This document shows, one piece after another, positions 12,736 to 26,459 of a DNA stretch of 64,000 nt. The notes beneath the pieces are model-generated. The model did no database searches, had not been told where the DNA came from, and saw nothing but the letters and a program-made list of their open reading frames with translations. Position numbers and translations under genes: made by a program. Where the stretch lies: the NCBI GenBank assembly GCA_036571765.1, contig BROE01000007.1:6233453-6297452 (forward strand), written 5' to 3'. Position 1 is the stretch's first letter; the number at the start of each line of letters is the position of its first letter. This DNA comes from Plecoglossus altivelis. Its lineage: Eukaryota; Chordata; Actinopteri; Osmeriformes; Plecoglossidae.

Positions 12736-13308
12736 TCCTGGCAGTTTGTCAGAGTGATAACCATCACCTGGGACCATGACCAAGCATTCTCTGCTTACGT
12801 AAAAACTTAATGTGCCCCATTAAGACAAACAAATTACAGCCATTTTCTATTTATGTGCTGTTAGTATAATTCCTATATAAAAGGCACAGAATTAGAATTT
12901 TTTTTAAGGGTAGTTGGATCTCCAGTATGGACTGAGGAATGAGAAAAGTTGGAAATGTTGGTCCCCACTGACGCAACATACTCTATCGCTTGCTTCTCTA
13001 TCAGACATACTATTCCCTTGTTTGTGAGTGCACGTGCATGTGTGCTGTGTGTGTGTCTGTGTGTGCATCTTTTCTGTGTTTTAGGTCTTCTCCACTCAGA
13101 AACTCAGTGGAAAGTCCCTTGAAGTAGATTGACGGCTTTTGTGTTATTAGGTTTTCAAACACACCCACCCATAGAAATACACACACATACGAATGTGCAC
13201 AAACACACACATAAAAACTGTGAATTCCATCTGGCAACAGAGACGTCAATCCTGTAATTAGCACAGACAGTCCAGGAAGTTTGCACAGGTGAGCAGAGCT
13301 CAGGGGAG

Positions 13309-13512
13309 TGGATGGACAGGACAGGACAGGACAGGTAGGACAGGACAGGTAGGACAGGACAGGACAGGTAGGACAGGACAGGACAAGTCAGGTAGGACAG
13401 GACAGGTGGGACAGGACAGGTAGGACAGTTCAGAACAGGTAGGACAGTACAGGAGAGGACAGGTAGGACAGGACAGGTATAACAGGACAGGTATAACAGG
13501 ACAGGTAGGGCA
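13309..13512. repeat. Minisatellite of ACAGGACAGGT units
   Basis: About 200 bp of 5-bp GGACA and 10-15 bp GGACAGGTA units in tandem, with a few substitutions such as GTTCAGAACAGG. The minus frame reads as a Cys/Pro/Val/Leu repeat because of the DNA repeat. Confidence 0.95.
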
Positions 13513-14045
13513 GGCTGGGACACCCACACACCCACACTCACACGCAGAGCCAAACACACACTTGTGCACACAGACCCACACACGCATGCCCACACACACA
13601 ATCAGTATGATGGATGGTTCAGCAGCAGATCCAGATGACAAGCAGGAAAATAGAGAGACAAACCCACAGAAAACAGAGCATGGAAAAAAGAAAGCTGTAC
13701 ATTACTGCATCATCCTCTAAAGTCGAAAACACCAAAGCTCCCTGCTGCAGTGTTGTCCTATGTTTGCACTTGTTATTGAGTATTGACTGGTTGCCATGGT
13801 ATTTAGTCACACCCCTATGTGATGCTCTGGACACCTGTGTTGCCTAGCCACCTGTGGCGGACGGAGATGTGTGTGTAACAGCTGGATAACAGGGTTAGGT
13901 GATGACAGGGTACACAGCCCTAATTAGAAGAGTCCGTCTGGGAGTAGAGCTGATGTCAGAAAACAAGGTTACAGTGACACTGCAGCTGCAGCGGTCACAC
14001 ACACACACACACACCCACACATGGAAGAGAGTTGAAGCGACCTCT

Positions 14046-14072
14046 AGAGAGAGAGAGAAAGAGGGGGAGAGA

Positions 14073-14131
<59 letters not shown>
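14046..14131. repeat. (GA)n microsatellite
   Basis: GA-rich with early interruptions (GAAAGAGGGGG), then a pure run of about 50 bp. Confidence 0.96.
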
Positions 14132-14133
<2 letters not shown>

Positions 14134-15668
14134 TGCCTGCTAAGCTCCTGAGGAGGACACCTGGCCAGGTATGGGAGGAGCTGAGGTGTCAGTCAGCTGG
14201 CAGGGGGAGAGTACCTGCTGACTAGACACATCACCTGACAACTGTTATTACTGCTGCTCCTGGGGATCCCCTGGCCACCGGGTCACCTGCCTGGATACAC
14301 ACACTCTGTGTGCACACATAGTACCCACCGCACACACACACGCACAGTAATAACCTTACCAGAGCTCCAACACTGCAGAGAGAAGCTCCTAGTCATCTCT
14401 GCAGTGTTACTGGCCAGCGGGCTCGTATCACTGTACCTGCTGACGTATCGTCTGACTGGTCAACACGTTTATTTTTCGACATTCCTGACATCTGCACTGT
14501 TTCCTCCTCCTGGGTCCAGCGAACTATTATGGGATGTAGTCTGTCTGAGGAGGTATCTGGACAGCTTACGAAGTCCACCCACACACCAGGGTTTCTAGAC
14601 ATAGACACACACTCACACGCACTAATGATAACAATAATACCAAACCCGGGCGATTATTTGGTCTGAACTTGATAAACAAGCACAAAGGCTTCATAATCTG
14701 CCCGTGTATCTGTCTGGGACTAAGTGTTTTCAGTATTTAGACTGGCTCTCGGTCCCAGGCCCTTGTTTGGCCCGCCTCCCACTCCCACCCCGACCACACC
14801 ACACCAAGGCTGAGATCACCCAAGAGCCAGAGCACAGCAAACCTCGCTTTCCTCCAGGACGGCCTAATCGGGTTTGTGCTGCAGATACGAGTCGTATAAC
14901 GCACAACTGCTGTTTATTTAAAGACTGCTTATCACCTCCTCTGCTGCCCACTTCACTGACCTCACACTCCCCAAGGGAGGCCGCTGACATCATCAGACCG
15001 CGCCAGCACTGCCCGATAACCCTTGAACTTGTGTCACCCACCACTCAATCGCAGCTGTGGTGATGGTGTGGTTATGAGTGTGTGTGAACGTATATTTGAT
15101 TGTGTGTGTGAGAATATTATGTGTGTGTGTGTGTATGTGGGTGGGTGAGTGTGTGTTGGTGGGTATGTATGAGTGTGGGTTTGTGTTCATGTGTCAGTGT
15201 GAGTGCTTTTGTTCGTGCGGGTGTGTACTTTTGTGTGTGAGTCGAAAATGTTCATACTGATAACGGGAAAAGCACACGAGCGCGTTCCCCACACACCTAC
15301 GGACAAGCTTCCAGCCACTGTACCTGCCAAACACACGCACAGCAGTCCACAGCCACTAACCATGTCTCACCAACACTCACCTCTGCTCCCCCACGAAGTT
15401 AGACACCTGCTCTCCTCTTCCTCCAAACTTTATCCCTTCATTTGAAAGTAATAAAAAGCAGTTTAATATGAGAGCATATGGCACCTGTACCTGCAGTGTT
15501 CTACAAACTTCCACCAACTTGGCATGGGTTTCAAAACATACTTCCTACACGCCGGTTGGTTCATGCGTGTGGTTACTCGTTCTGTGGGTTGAGCAGTCTG
15601 TTAATCCTTTCATGATTACTTTTCCAGCTTGAGATGTCCTCTAGGGGAGGGGGGAGGGACACAAGTCA

Positions 15669-15700
<32 letters not shown>

Positions 15701-16830
15701 AACACACGTACACATAATAAAGACAGTGTCTTTAACAGTTATTGGTCCTTTCGTTGGTTTAAAATGTTTCTCTGTCCTAGTAATTTTTCCACCTCTCTCT
15801 TCTTGTCTCTCTTTTTGTTCCTTTCTTCCTCTCTATCTCTGCCTGTCTGTCTCAGCATTTGTGTGTGCGTGCGTGCGTGTGTGAGAGTTTGTGCGTGTGT
15901 GTTTGCGGTTGAATGATTAGCCAGGAGGTGGTCTGTGTGTAATTATGGGCAGAGCACCTCAACACACCCTCCGAGCATAGTGCAGAGCACATATGGTGTC
16001 AATGCCTTTTAATTACTCTCTCTAATTCTCCCTTTCCTGTGCTGTATGTGCTAAGACACACTTCCCCCAGCATATTTATCACCGTAGAGGACGACGTCGT
16101 TGAGGACTATGCCGGGCTGGTAGGTGGAGCTGCAGTGCCCCCTTCAGGCTGAACCAGGAACCACATGACCAACCCCAACTCGAAACGTATTCTGATAAAG
16201 GAGATTCTGAGAAAGATTGACTTTTTCCATGTGAGTCTTTTTTTTCTCTGTGAGTTGAAAAGCTCTTACAGCTCCATCACATGCAGTATGCTGGACATTC
16301 AGTGAGACGGGTCCTCTTCCTGTTCTGTGGTCTTGAAGTAGATGTGGAAGCGGGCACATGACCGTCTCCCAGCAACCTCACAACCTGACTTCCATCCACC
16401 TGATTTTCACACACCCACAGACCTCTTTAAACAGAGCCGTTTGGAGAGAGAGATCATATGTGTGCATTAATGACGGAACAAACCGGAAAACCCATCATCT
16501 TGGATGTGTTTTATGCGAGCTCTCATAGTCTGCGACCCCTCGACCCCTTCAAACTGCAGTGTCGAGTACATCATCGCTCCCTCCCACGCTTATAGCATCC
16601 TCAATGTCTCTGTTAAGAGCCAGTCCCTTTACTGGAGCTAAGGGTTAGCGTTAGCCACGTAGCATTAGCCTCTAATGTCATCCACAGCTCCACTCTGGGC
16701 GGAGGGTCAACATGTCGGAGATGTGAGCGGAGCCTGTAAAAAGGAGGATGGATGGCCAGCAGGCCGAGGAAATAGGAGACGGTTTCACGTGCACTTGAGG
16801 CCCACTGACAAGTCTCCAGTCTGCTTGGAG

Positions 16831-16887
16831 GCCAAGAGCAGAGCCAGAGGCCAAGAGCAGAGCCAGAGGCCAAGAGCAGAGCCAGAG
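16831..16887. repeat. 19-bp unit, three exact copies
   Basis: GCCAAGAGCAGAGCCAGAG occurs three times head to tail, starting at 16831, 16850 and 16869. Confidence 0.95.
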
Positions 16888-17399
16888 GCTGTGTCCAGAC
16901 TAGACGCTGGGCTCAGGATAAAACGACCACCAGGACGAGGAAGGCAAATAAGGGGCTGTGAGGAGGAAGATGGAGGGAGCGGGTGAATGTAGGAAGGTCG
17001 CAAGAGTGGGATGGAGGTGAGGGGAACATGAATAATGATAGAAGGGAAGGACTGAGGGAGAGAGAGTCATGGCAATTATGTTTAGAACTTGCTCTCTTTC
17101 TGCCGAGAACCAGTTCTGCAGTAGTACCGCAGACACCAAGGGAACATCTGCAGTTTCTTCCCACCCAACGATATCCAACTTGAATGTTTAGTGACGCAGA
17201 CAATGCAGGGATATTTAAATTGGATATACTGTGACAGTGGAGATTCAACTGCTAGTTGTACACACACACAGACACACTGTCCTTTAGTGAACATGTATGA
17301 GGTTTTGCTCAGCTAATCCCCAGGTTTGTCTATGTGGAGGACTAGTGTAGCCACTAGGCTCCAGAAAGCACAGTCACGTCTCATTAGGACAAATTGCTG

Positions 17400-17403
<4 letters not shown>

Positions 17404-17459
<56 letters not shown>
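17404..17459. repeat. (GT)n microsatellite
   Basis: Pure GT run of about 55 bp. Confidence 0.97.
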
Positions 17460-17644
17460 TGGTAGGTTATGAAGGCCAGAGCTTTGCGGTGTCCAGATTC
17501 CCCAGTAATTGAGGTGAGCTTGTATTTCTATGAGGAGGAATGTGGTGCGAGTCTTTTACCACTGCCTCTGTATTACAAGGTGAAGCATTTGTCACGACAC
17601 AGGCCTCTACCATACCAGAGCAATGAGTACAGCACACATGACTC

Positions 17645-17646
<2 letters not shown>

Positions 17647-17693
<47 letters not shown>

Positions 17694-17695
17694 AG
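17647..17695. repeat. (CA)n microsatellite
   Basis: Pure CA run to about 17688, then CATACACA. Confidence 0.97.
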
Positions 17696-19924
17696 TGACG
17701 TATGCTTGCAGGGACTCAACACACACATTCTCTCATGCCGTACACACAAACAGAAGCGCACACGTACTCTGATTCACTTATCTCCTTCTAAACCTCGACA
17801 TCTCCACGTCCAGGTCCTAGAGCATGGAGTGCATTGATGTTTCCCTCTCTCAGACCGACCATCCTCCCCCCTCCTGCGCACTCACACATACACCCACCTC
17901 GACCCCCAGCCAAGCATGGGTCTGTACAAACCTCCCCCTGGCTGAGAACAGATTTGGGGATGATTGTTTTAGGAGCCTGACTGTGACGAGAATAACAACA
18001 TGGACTTAGAACACTATGTGGTAGCAACGGCGGGCAGGGGCAGCAGACAGGGGTGGGGCTTCAACCCTCCTGTGGTAAAATAATTTTGCATGTTTGCATC
18101 AAGGCAGGTCATGCAAATCATTTTGATAGAACTCAATGTAACAGTCTTGTAGATACCACAGGAGTCAAATAGCTGGCTTGGATGCCAATTTCTGAGCATG
18201 GAGCCCATTGCCTCACATTCTTGGTACCAGACGTGACTAATGAATAAACATGTGCGTTGTAAAAGTTTATTTTGATTTTCTCCATAAAACGTGACTAGTT
18301 TCAGATTATTGTTCTCCAACAGGAACAATGAAGCCAGCTAACAGCCTCACAGATGAGTGTCAGCAATGTCTTTATTTACTCTGGGAAGAGCTGAACAAAG
18401 AAAAAACAGAGCAGGAATGTCCGTCCAGCACTCTGTCCAGCTCCAGCCTGCTCTGCCAGGGAAGCCTGAGCAGATGTCCCAAGCAGGAACAGCACTCGCT
18501 CTGCCAGGCCTCGGGGGAATTCTACCTTGAGGAGCAAGACTGGGGGAGTGTTGGAGGGCAGAGGGGGAAAGCAAATGGAGAGGGGGGGGGGTGGAGATAA
18601 GAGAGAGGCAGGTAGGGAGATGGAGAACAGGAGATTAAGACGGAGAGGAGAGAAAGAGATGGGGGAGAGCGAAGTAGAAGAAAAGGGGAGACGGACAGAA
18701 AGGAAGGAAGAAAGCAGTTACTGCATCAGTGATGTCCCACACAGCCAGCGATACACGAGCATATGGAGATGTGGAGCTAGGTGAAAACATTTAAGGCTTG
18801 GGGGAAATATCCTTCAATCCTTACCACCCACATAATGACACAACGAGAACCGCAAGTCTCATGAAAAACAACTTTACATGGCCAACTTCACAACTCCCTG
18901 CCTGACAGCAGTGTTAATGATAAGTGTGTTAGCTTGTTGAACAATATTCATCACGTCTAAGATCTGTATATGATGTCCACCAGCCAAACTTTTCCCTCAC
19001 AACACCAGCCAAGATGGCCACTGACCATAACCCCCCCCCCCTCCCTCTCCTTCATTCTTTTAAACAAACCTATATCATCCAATGACACGATCACCATTTT
19101 GTCACAGCCAAACCATCAAACTCAGGAATTGGTTGGAAGAGCTCAACCAAGCATGACTGACCTCACAAGATCCCATGCTGCTATCACAAACATGCTGTCA
19201 CACTCTGTGACTCTCGTCTCTCATTGGGCAACAGAATGGTTATGGAACAGAACACTACCTTAACCAGGGTGACGTCACTGGGCCGTCGGACTGTTTACTG
19301 ATACAGCCCTGCATTCTTTATATCTGTGTGGGGAAGGGGGGTGGAGGAGCGAGAGAGAGGGTGTAAGAGCAAAATAGAGAGAGCGTGTCTGAGAGAGATA
19401 GAAAGACGAAGCGAGATGAAATATATCTCCTCTTCCAGCTCTCCCAGAGTCTCTTAAAGGCCAATTAAACTCATCTTTACAGAAACGGACTCTGACCAGC
19501 TTGCTGCATTTTGATGCCTTCCTCTGCCTTCTTCTCCTCCTCCTCTCCTGGCTTAGCTCCTAATCTCACCTCATCTGTTTCCTAATGATCCCCTCATCCA
19601 CTTCCTCCCCCTCCATCTCCCTCAGCCATTCCTCCCCTGCTCCTCTCTCCTCACCCCCCCCTCCTCTCCAGCTCCTCCCTCCCTCCTCCTCTCCCCCAAC
19701 TCGACTGCTATTTACTGGGTTCTCAAATAGCTTTGAAGCACGTGGCCTCTGTATCCAGAGAGTGATGAAGGAGGCAGCAGAGCCCTTGACTGTGGCTGGG
19801 ATGGGAGAGGGTCAGTAAACACCAGTAATTACATAGTTCCTCAACTCTGACCACTGACATACTCTTTGAACTATGCACTTCTGGTACATTGGTTGTGCTG
19901 CTGTGCTCTCTACGAGCACTATTT

Positions 19925-19985
19925 GTCTGTTGTATTGGATGAAAGCATCTGCTAAATGAATAAAATGTGACTCAAATGTAAATCT
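19925..19985. repeat. Probable decayed interspersed-repeat fragment
   Basis: The stretch with GGATGAAAGCATCTGCTAAA, followed by TGAATAAAATG and AAATGTAAAT, resembles a motif found many times in teleost genomes (of the form GCRTCTGCTAAATGAATAAA followed by AATG/TAAATG). I recognise it by pattern only and cannot assign a family or boundaries. Confidence 0.5.
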
Positions 19986-20934
19986 TCACAGAGCCCAGGG
20001 CCTGATGCAGTCCATCCCAGCTCTCTCGAGACGCCTGTTGCTCTCTGCTGTTTGGATCTCATCCTCTCTCCTTCAGGCCACACGGCTGTCTGTTTGACCT
20101 GCTCCTGCCCACTCACACACCTACCTGAGGGGGCTGGTTTGCATTTGCTGTGGAGGGCGAGCATAAGCACTGGTCACAGATGGACATCGGTGGTCTGCGG
20201 ACGGATGGGAAATGAGCAGAGTTTGCGAAACGTGCAGACGGACAGACGAAGGTCCTGGCGTGAGGACGGACCAGTTTGGTCGGTCTCCAGCCCCTAACTC
20301 ATCCACCTGTCAACGGTCAGATGGTGAAGGAGGACTGGAGATGCTCTCAGTTGCTTCATCATCTCCACATGAAGAGGAACTTCGAAAGGCATCGCTGGAG
20401 GAGTGTTCTGGCAAAGAACCATAGTTCAGGCGTGATCTGTCCTCCCATTGGCTGACAGCTAGTTTGTTATAGAACTAAACTTCTTCTCTGGCATTACGGG
20501 GCAGTCGCTCAATCGTTATGTCTCTTTTTGGAATTTTTAGTAACCGATTTCACATTGATTTCCATGTTAGTACAGAGAACATTGAGGTGTATCTCCTTGC
20601 TTTTCGCTACTGTTCACATAGTACCTCCACCCCTACCAGCGTCTTTAACCATAAACACATCAGCACCCCCCCAACACACACACACACACGCACAGCTCTC
20701 TCCCAGCCATCCCACAAGCACATGCAGAACCACATGCTATAAAAGCTGTCATAAACAGCAGTGAGGTGGATGGTAGAATAACAGGTCAGAGGATGCCAAG
20801 CGTGACGCTCACACTGTCAGAACCAGGCCCTGCTGTTTGTCTTGGACCAGCCTGCAGGAGCCACGCAACAAATGGACGACCCCTGTGAACCTAGTCTACT
20901 GTACTCTCTGGGACAGGGGGAGGCCCCTGCTTGA

Positions 20935-20966
<32 letters not shown>

Positions 20967-21037
20967 GTGTGTGTGTGTGTCCGTGTGTGTGTGCGTGCGT
21001 GTGTGTGTGTGTGTGTGCGTGTGTGTGTGTGCGTGCA
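20935..21037. repeat. (GT)n microsatellite with GCGT interruptions
   Basis: About 100 bp of GT repeats with GCGT and CCGT interruptions. CA-rich sequence with the opposite strand bias follows at 21220-21415. Confidence 0.96.
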
Positions 21038-22087
21038 GGGGAAAAAGCCTTAACACAGACACACACGCCATACACACTCTTCATGCGAGTGGGAGGTGGC
21101 CACTGTCAAGCCTTACTAACGTTTACAGTGGTCTTTATGGGCCTGATAGAGGCGGAGACTCCTCGCGCTGCTGTCCCATGAGCCTCTGCTTGGACTGCAG
21201 GATGTTGCAACATCAGCACATACATACGCACAAACACACGCACGCACGCACGCACACACACACTGTACACAAACACCCATATATGTGCAAACACATCAAC
21301 AAACACATACTCGATGTAAACACACACAAACACACACATTTTGTATGTAAACACACACAAACACAAACCTTCGGAGCATAAACACACACACATTCTGTAT
21401 ATAAACACACACACAAGAGTAAGAGTTAAAGCTCAGGCGGACAGCTGTGAAATCGTCCATGTGGGAGACTGCAGAAGTCCTGGGGATGTGCTACAGTAAA
21501 ATAGTTCCCCCTCTCCTCATGCGCTCACCTCAACATCCATTTCCCCTGGAGACTCTTTAGCAAATGAGGTGAAAACCTCCTCCTGGTTCACAGGCTCAGG
21601 TCTCCTTGGAGATGTTAGTGTACACATGCTTTACTGCTGTGAGGAGTTTAGAGGAAGGTGTCCTGTCAATAAACTGGCCCTATAAATTCTCTAATTTACT
21701 GACATTTTGCAGTTGGTTTCAAATATACTCTCTTCCAACCAACTTAACGTTCCTCAAGGTAGTGTTTTGGTTTCATATCTTCCAGCCTACCGCTCCTGCT
21801 TAGTAATATTGATTCAGGAATATTGTACACACATATACACAAACAAGCACTCACTAACACACAAGGCAGAGGAGGGTATTATGGGTATAGCGTGTGCATA
21901 TTGTCCTGCAGTGACACAGGGCGTTCCCTCCATGTTGGTTTGATGTGATTCTTGTTAGGGTTAGGTCATCTCCAGAAGCATTGTCTCTCTCTGTCTCAGT
22001 CTTTGTCCCTCTCCTTCTTTCTCTGTGTCATCCACACTCCCACACACACGCATACACTCTCCTGGGAGAGTCCCACCATGTGTGCGG

Positions 22088-22096
<9 letters not shown>

Positions 22097-22131
<35 letters not shown>
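22097..22131. repeat. (GT)n microsatellite
   Basis: GT run after a TTTGTG lead-in. Confidence 0.95.
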
Positions 22132-22134
<3 letters not shown>

Positions 22135-22547
22135 CTGTTCAGAGGCAGTGTCTGCAGTGGAGGTCTTGCAGCAATGTCTCGCGGGCCCTTGAAGGAGAGG
22201 GTCCATGGAAGCTAGATTAAACCAGATTTATGTTCCTCGCCCCTCCCTGTACCTCAGCATCTTCCTCCCAGGCCTGCTGAAAGGGGTTGTGGGTAGAAAA
22301 CCATGGTAAGAAGCTCCCAAAGGAAATATTCTCGTAATCCCTGCATATTGCTGTTCTCTACCCTACACACACACACCTTCAAATAAACAGACCCGCAGAC
22401 ACACAGATACAGGTTAGGGAAAGGAAGTGAGGAAGAGAAAGCGAGAGTGATGCACTACATGAGTGCCTGTTGGCTGTTTTATCCATGTTTTTCAGAAGGC
22501 TAGCATCACGTTGGGCTCGTTCCTTGTCTCTCTTTTTCCCCACATTG

Positions 22548-22550
<3 letters not shown>

Positions 22551-22599
<49 letters not shown>
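22551..22599. repeat. (CT)n microsatellite
   Basis: Nearly pure CT run of about 48 bp. Confidence 0.97.
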
Positions 22600-22602
<3 letters not shown>

Positions 22603-24165
22603 CACCGCCCCCTCTCTTTTTCTGTTTCCACTGCCAATCTATAACTGTATTCCTCTCTCTTTCTCTCTCTGTCATCATTTGAATTGCTTATGGAACATAA
22701 GAAGCAAGAGAGGAGATTTCCATCTGATGGTGGGTTTGAGGTTGTTTTGATACAGAAAGAAGGAGCTGACATGAGCGAGGTCAGGCTGTTAGCTGATTGA
22801 GTCAAGTTCTTAGGTTTGTCATTGTTTCATATGCGCAGGTTTGGCTTCTTCAACGGCCATTCATCAAATCTGTCCGATTGTCCGTAAAGACAGCAGAATC
22901 TACTTAGAGTGGAGAGAGTGTTACACAACTCCAGATGAAATCAGACTCCTTCAGAAAATAAAACATGCAGAGAACCTGGAATTGCTCCTCCAGGTCATTG
23001 AGCAGAGATCCTGAGAAGAGACGGAGTGCATTGGTGTGCCTGTCCATCTCAGTCGAGCCTGCCTAGACTGACGTGAAGTGAGGAGAGGATTTAGTGCGTT
23101 TTCGGGAAGAAATGCTCTCGTCAACATTCCTCAACTCCTCACAAACACACACACACTCATACGCTGCGATGCTGATGACCTGAGATGACATCAGAAGGAG
23201 AGATGGGGGGGCGGGGGTGGGAGAGATAGATGGCTGAAAGGAGGGCAGAGGGTTGATATGTGCTGGTGGTCAGATCGAGTAATGGAGGGATGATGGGATG
23301 AAGGGATGTGTAGAAGGATGCCAGAGTTGGAGGTGTCTGTCCAATGAAAAGGACAGTGTGTTTGTTTGTCCAGTTTGATTTACTGGGGTGCTGACAGGAA
23401 CCCATGGACTTCACGCCTCGCTCCACAACCCTAAATCCATCAGCAACCCTTTACTGCCCATCCTCCCTCGCTCCCCATCCTCTCCCCACTCCTCCCTTGT
23501 CCCAACCTGTTTATAGCACCAGCCGGGAGGGCAGGAGGGGGCCAGGGGTGAGCCTAGCCTCCCCTGTGATGACACATAAACACAAGTACACAAACCCACA
23601 CTGACATACACACAAAAACATGTTGGTGCTTTTGATGGCTCCATAAGTTCCCTGCGTGTTGAAAAACCAACAGACGCAGAAATGGGGAGGAAAAGTCAAA
23701 CATGCACTATGATCTTGTCTCTCTGTCTCTCTGTCTCTCTTTCTATCTCTATTAGTCTGTTGCCCACTTCTCTCTCCCTCTATGTCTATTTCCTAACCCA
23801 ACCTTTCTTCTTCTAGCTCTCTCTCTCTTGCAGAGCCAGATTCAGACAGTGGGATACCCATGCAAAACCGCAAAAGACTGAAACACAGAAAGAAAACGAG
23901 AAAGACGAAACGAAAGGATCCATATCAATTGTGCCAGTATCCATTACTCATGTATTATTGTATCACTGTAATGTGCCTTTAATCATAACACATCTAAAAC
24001 GTCTGAGGATGGGTGGTCCACGTGTGAGCATGAAGAACGACCAGGGCCACAACCTTGACTGGAACTATGTTGACTGGTTTACAAACTTGACGATGTTTAG
24101 GAAAAAATTTGATACCGTTGTGTATTCCACCTCACAGACACCCACCTTCATACGCACACATGCAA

Positions 24166-24167
<2 letters not shown>

Positions 24168-24209
<42 letters not shown>

Positions 24210-24227
24210 ACACACACATACACACAC
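24168..24227. repeat. (CA)n microsatellite with ACAT interruptions
   Basis: CA repeats interrupted by CATACA in the second half. Confidence 0.96.
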
Positions 24228-26143
24228 AATTCCCGCTGTGACCTGCAGGGTGGCTTCTGCTGCTCTGATGTTGTGTTGAGGTCACAACTGACTCTACTGT
24301 TGGTCTTGGCACTGTCACTGGCCCCAGATTTTCAATGTATGAAATCAGCCAAGGTTACAACCTTCCCTCTCTCCTTCTCTCTCATCCTCCCCTTCTCCTT
24401 CACCCTCCTCCTCCCCCTCTCCTCCTCTCCACCTTCCCCCTCATCTCTCCTTCCTCTAACCTCCTCCCTACTCCTCCCTCACATGTTCTCTCTCCTCCTC
24501 CTCCCTCATCACTGAAACCTACCCTTGCTCCTTCCATCACCTTCCAGCCTCTCTGCCTCCATCCCACCCTAGACTTCCCCTCTTTCCCCTCCTCTACTTT
24601 TCTCTCCTTTCACCTTACTCCCTTCATCCCTCCATCCCTCCCTCCGTTGGATGACTGGTTATAAACTACTGTTTGTTTTCAGGCCAGCTAATCCTTGGTG
24701 GTTGAACTCTGGGGTGAGAGGGTGGGCAGGCAGTTGGGGGCTGTCTTCACACAGGAGGGACTTTTTATGGGGTTTTCATGAAATATCACCCTCATCGTCA
24801 TCACACACTGGTTACCATGGAAACTTCTTTTTTTTAAATCCCCAGTTATTTTATAGGGTTGAACCAGAAAAACATGTTAATCAGTCAGCCATTCAGTCAG
24901 GAGGGAAAACAGTCAGTTCACATCTAGTCTACCATCGGCCAAGCCAGTCAATTAGTTATGAAGACTTCTCAGTGTCCGCTTGGTCAGCCAGCCAGTCAGG
25001 ACTGATAACATACAGTCAAAATCCACCTAGCTAGGCAATCAGCCAGACAGCAAGATAACCAGAGAAATCAGCCGGCCAGCAAGATAACCAGCAAAATCAG
25101 CCAGCCAGCCCCTGTACTGGACAAACAGAAGGTTTTTCTAGTTTTGGATCATTAATAAAAGGTAATTGCAGCAAACATTTCTGTTAAAACACGCTCTATG
25201 CTCTGAAACCAGAGATCTGCTCCATCTCAATTAGGCCTGAGAAGGCCAAAGCCCAGTTTGTATTAACACTTTATAAATCCTGTATGTGAAGCACAGGATC
25301 CTTAGAGTCTATCTCTGCTGCACGCAAAGCTAGGGCCCCGGCTAACACTGCAATACGGCCTGTCGCCCCGGTTCACAGAGGAATTACAACAAACCACAAT
25401 CCGCCCAGAAGAAAAGGAGGAAAGAAAGAGAGAGAAGGAGAAAAAGGACATGGAAGCCTGGATCATGATTTTTTGATTTGCCTTTAGGACTTATTGCCTT
25501 TGTCTGCCGTAAGAAAAATATACATGTTTCATTTGCGGGGGAAATCAGAGACAGAGTACTGGAGGAGCTGCCAAAGAAGAAAGAAAAAAGGGATGGGAGG
25601 GAGAGAGGGAGGGAGGAATGGAGAGAGAGGCAGCAGAAACCACTGAAAATTGTTGCTCAGCTTGGCAGGAAATTACAAATCCACCCTTCAGACAATCCTG
25701 TTTTACCTGTACATCACTCAGTCCTGAGGATTGGGGAGACCGTGGAGAGAGAGAGCAGAGGGAGAGAGTCAGACAGAGAGACAGAGAGAGAGGCAGAGAG
25801 AGGGATGAATAGAGAGAGAGACAGAGAGTTAGGGATGAAAAGAGAATGACAGGGAGGGAGATAAAGGGACAGAGTGAGGGAGAGAGAGAGAGAAATAGAA
25901 CGAAAGAAAGAAAACAAAAAGAGCACAATAAATATAGTCACAGGTCCATTAAGATTTGAGGACTGATTCACTCCATCAGTGTCTCGGATATCTGTCTGTT
26001 TGTTGTTCTTCTTAACATTAACACACACATCTTCGTGCAATCCATCATGGACGCACACTCTCACACACACAAACCAGCTGGCTGAAGATGCAGAGAGCGA
26101 TTCACAACCCGTTTCTCATCCATGGGAGGTCGGGATGGAGGGA

Positions 26144-26146
<3 letters not shown>

Positions 26147-26174
<28 letters not shown>

Positions 26175-26208
26175 CAAGAGAGAGAGCAAGAGAGAGAGCG
26201 CAGGAGAG

Positions 26209-26242
<34 letters not shown>

Positions 26243-26245
26243 GGG
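26147..26245. repeat. (GA)n microsatellite with GAGC interruptions
   Basis: GA repeats with regularly spaced GAGCAAGAGA interruptions, giving spurious Arg/Glu frames. Confidence 0.96.
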
Positions 26246-26404
26246 GAGGGAGGGTTTGATGAGGATCCAAGTGAACAGAACACATGGCTTATAAACGTCT
26301 GTCCAGTCGACATGGGGCCCATTAGGACCTCAGCACTCCATACTGTAGGGGGCGAGATGGGGGGACGAGATGGGCGAGGGGTCTTTATGGTGGATGTCTT
26401 CCAT

Positions 26405-26412
26405 ATGAGAGA

Positions 26413-26458
<46 letters not shown>
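26405..26458. repeat. (GA)n microsatellite
   Basis: Second GA run in this area, about 50 bp. Confidence 0.96.

Positions 26459-26459
<1 letters not shown>

Larger units (their letters stand above)
9722..13300. other. Non-genic sequence with purine- and pyrimidine-rich blocks
   Basis: No gene recognised. GA-rich plus-strand sequence occupies about 9990-10220 and 10380-10430. A compound CT/AT/CT microsatellite lies at 11191-11333, a GT tract at 11924-11954 and a large CT-rich minisatellite at about 12240-12735. A 31-bp segment bounded by CCCCACAG and GTGAGTG near 11644 has good splice signals but is too short to interpret. Confidence 0.6.
13520..20930. other. Non-genic sequence, mostly unique
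   Basis: No gene recognised. It includes a GA tract (14046-14131), GT/CA tracts at about 15110-15240, 17404-17459 and 17647-17688, a 19-bp triplet repeat (16831-16887), CT-rich sequence at about 15790-15860 and 19530-19700, and a likely old interspersed-repeat fragment near 19930-19985. Blocks such as 14640-14960 and 18090-18560 are unique and could be conserved noncoding DNA, but that needs alignment. Confidence 0.6.
21040..26100. other. Non-genic sequence
   Basis: No gene recognised. CA-rich sequence at 21220-21415, a GT tract at 22097-22131, a CT tract at 22551-22598, CA/ACAT repeats at 24168-24227, CT-rich blocks at 23715-23830 and 24360-24650, a short CCAGCAAGATAACCAG duplication near 25050-25100 and GA-rich sequence at 25420-25910. 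A frame after an acceptor-like TCTCTTGCAG near 23834 is basic (Lys/Arg-rich), but the A/G-rich DNA explains it. Confidence 0.6.

Noticed and set aside
12099..12779. 226-codon Ser/Leu/Pro frame
   Set aside because: Encoded by a CT-rich minisatellite. All three frames on both strands are open because of the repeat.
18328..18600. 90-codon frame starting MKPANSLTDECQQC
   Set aside because: Unique-looking sequence, but unlike any family I know. It runs into a G-rich repeat and lacks splice or poly(A) support.
23834..23930. Acceptor-like CTCTTGCAG followed by a Lys/Arg-rich frame starting EPDSDSGIPMQNRKR
   Set aside because: It looked like the basic tail of a growth factor, but the DNA is an A/G-rich simple stretch, there is no clear donor, and no neighbouring exon was found.
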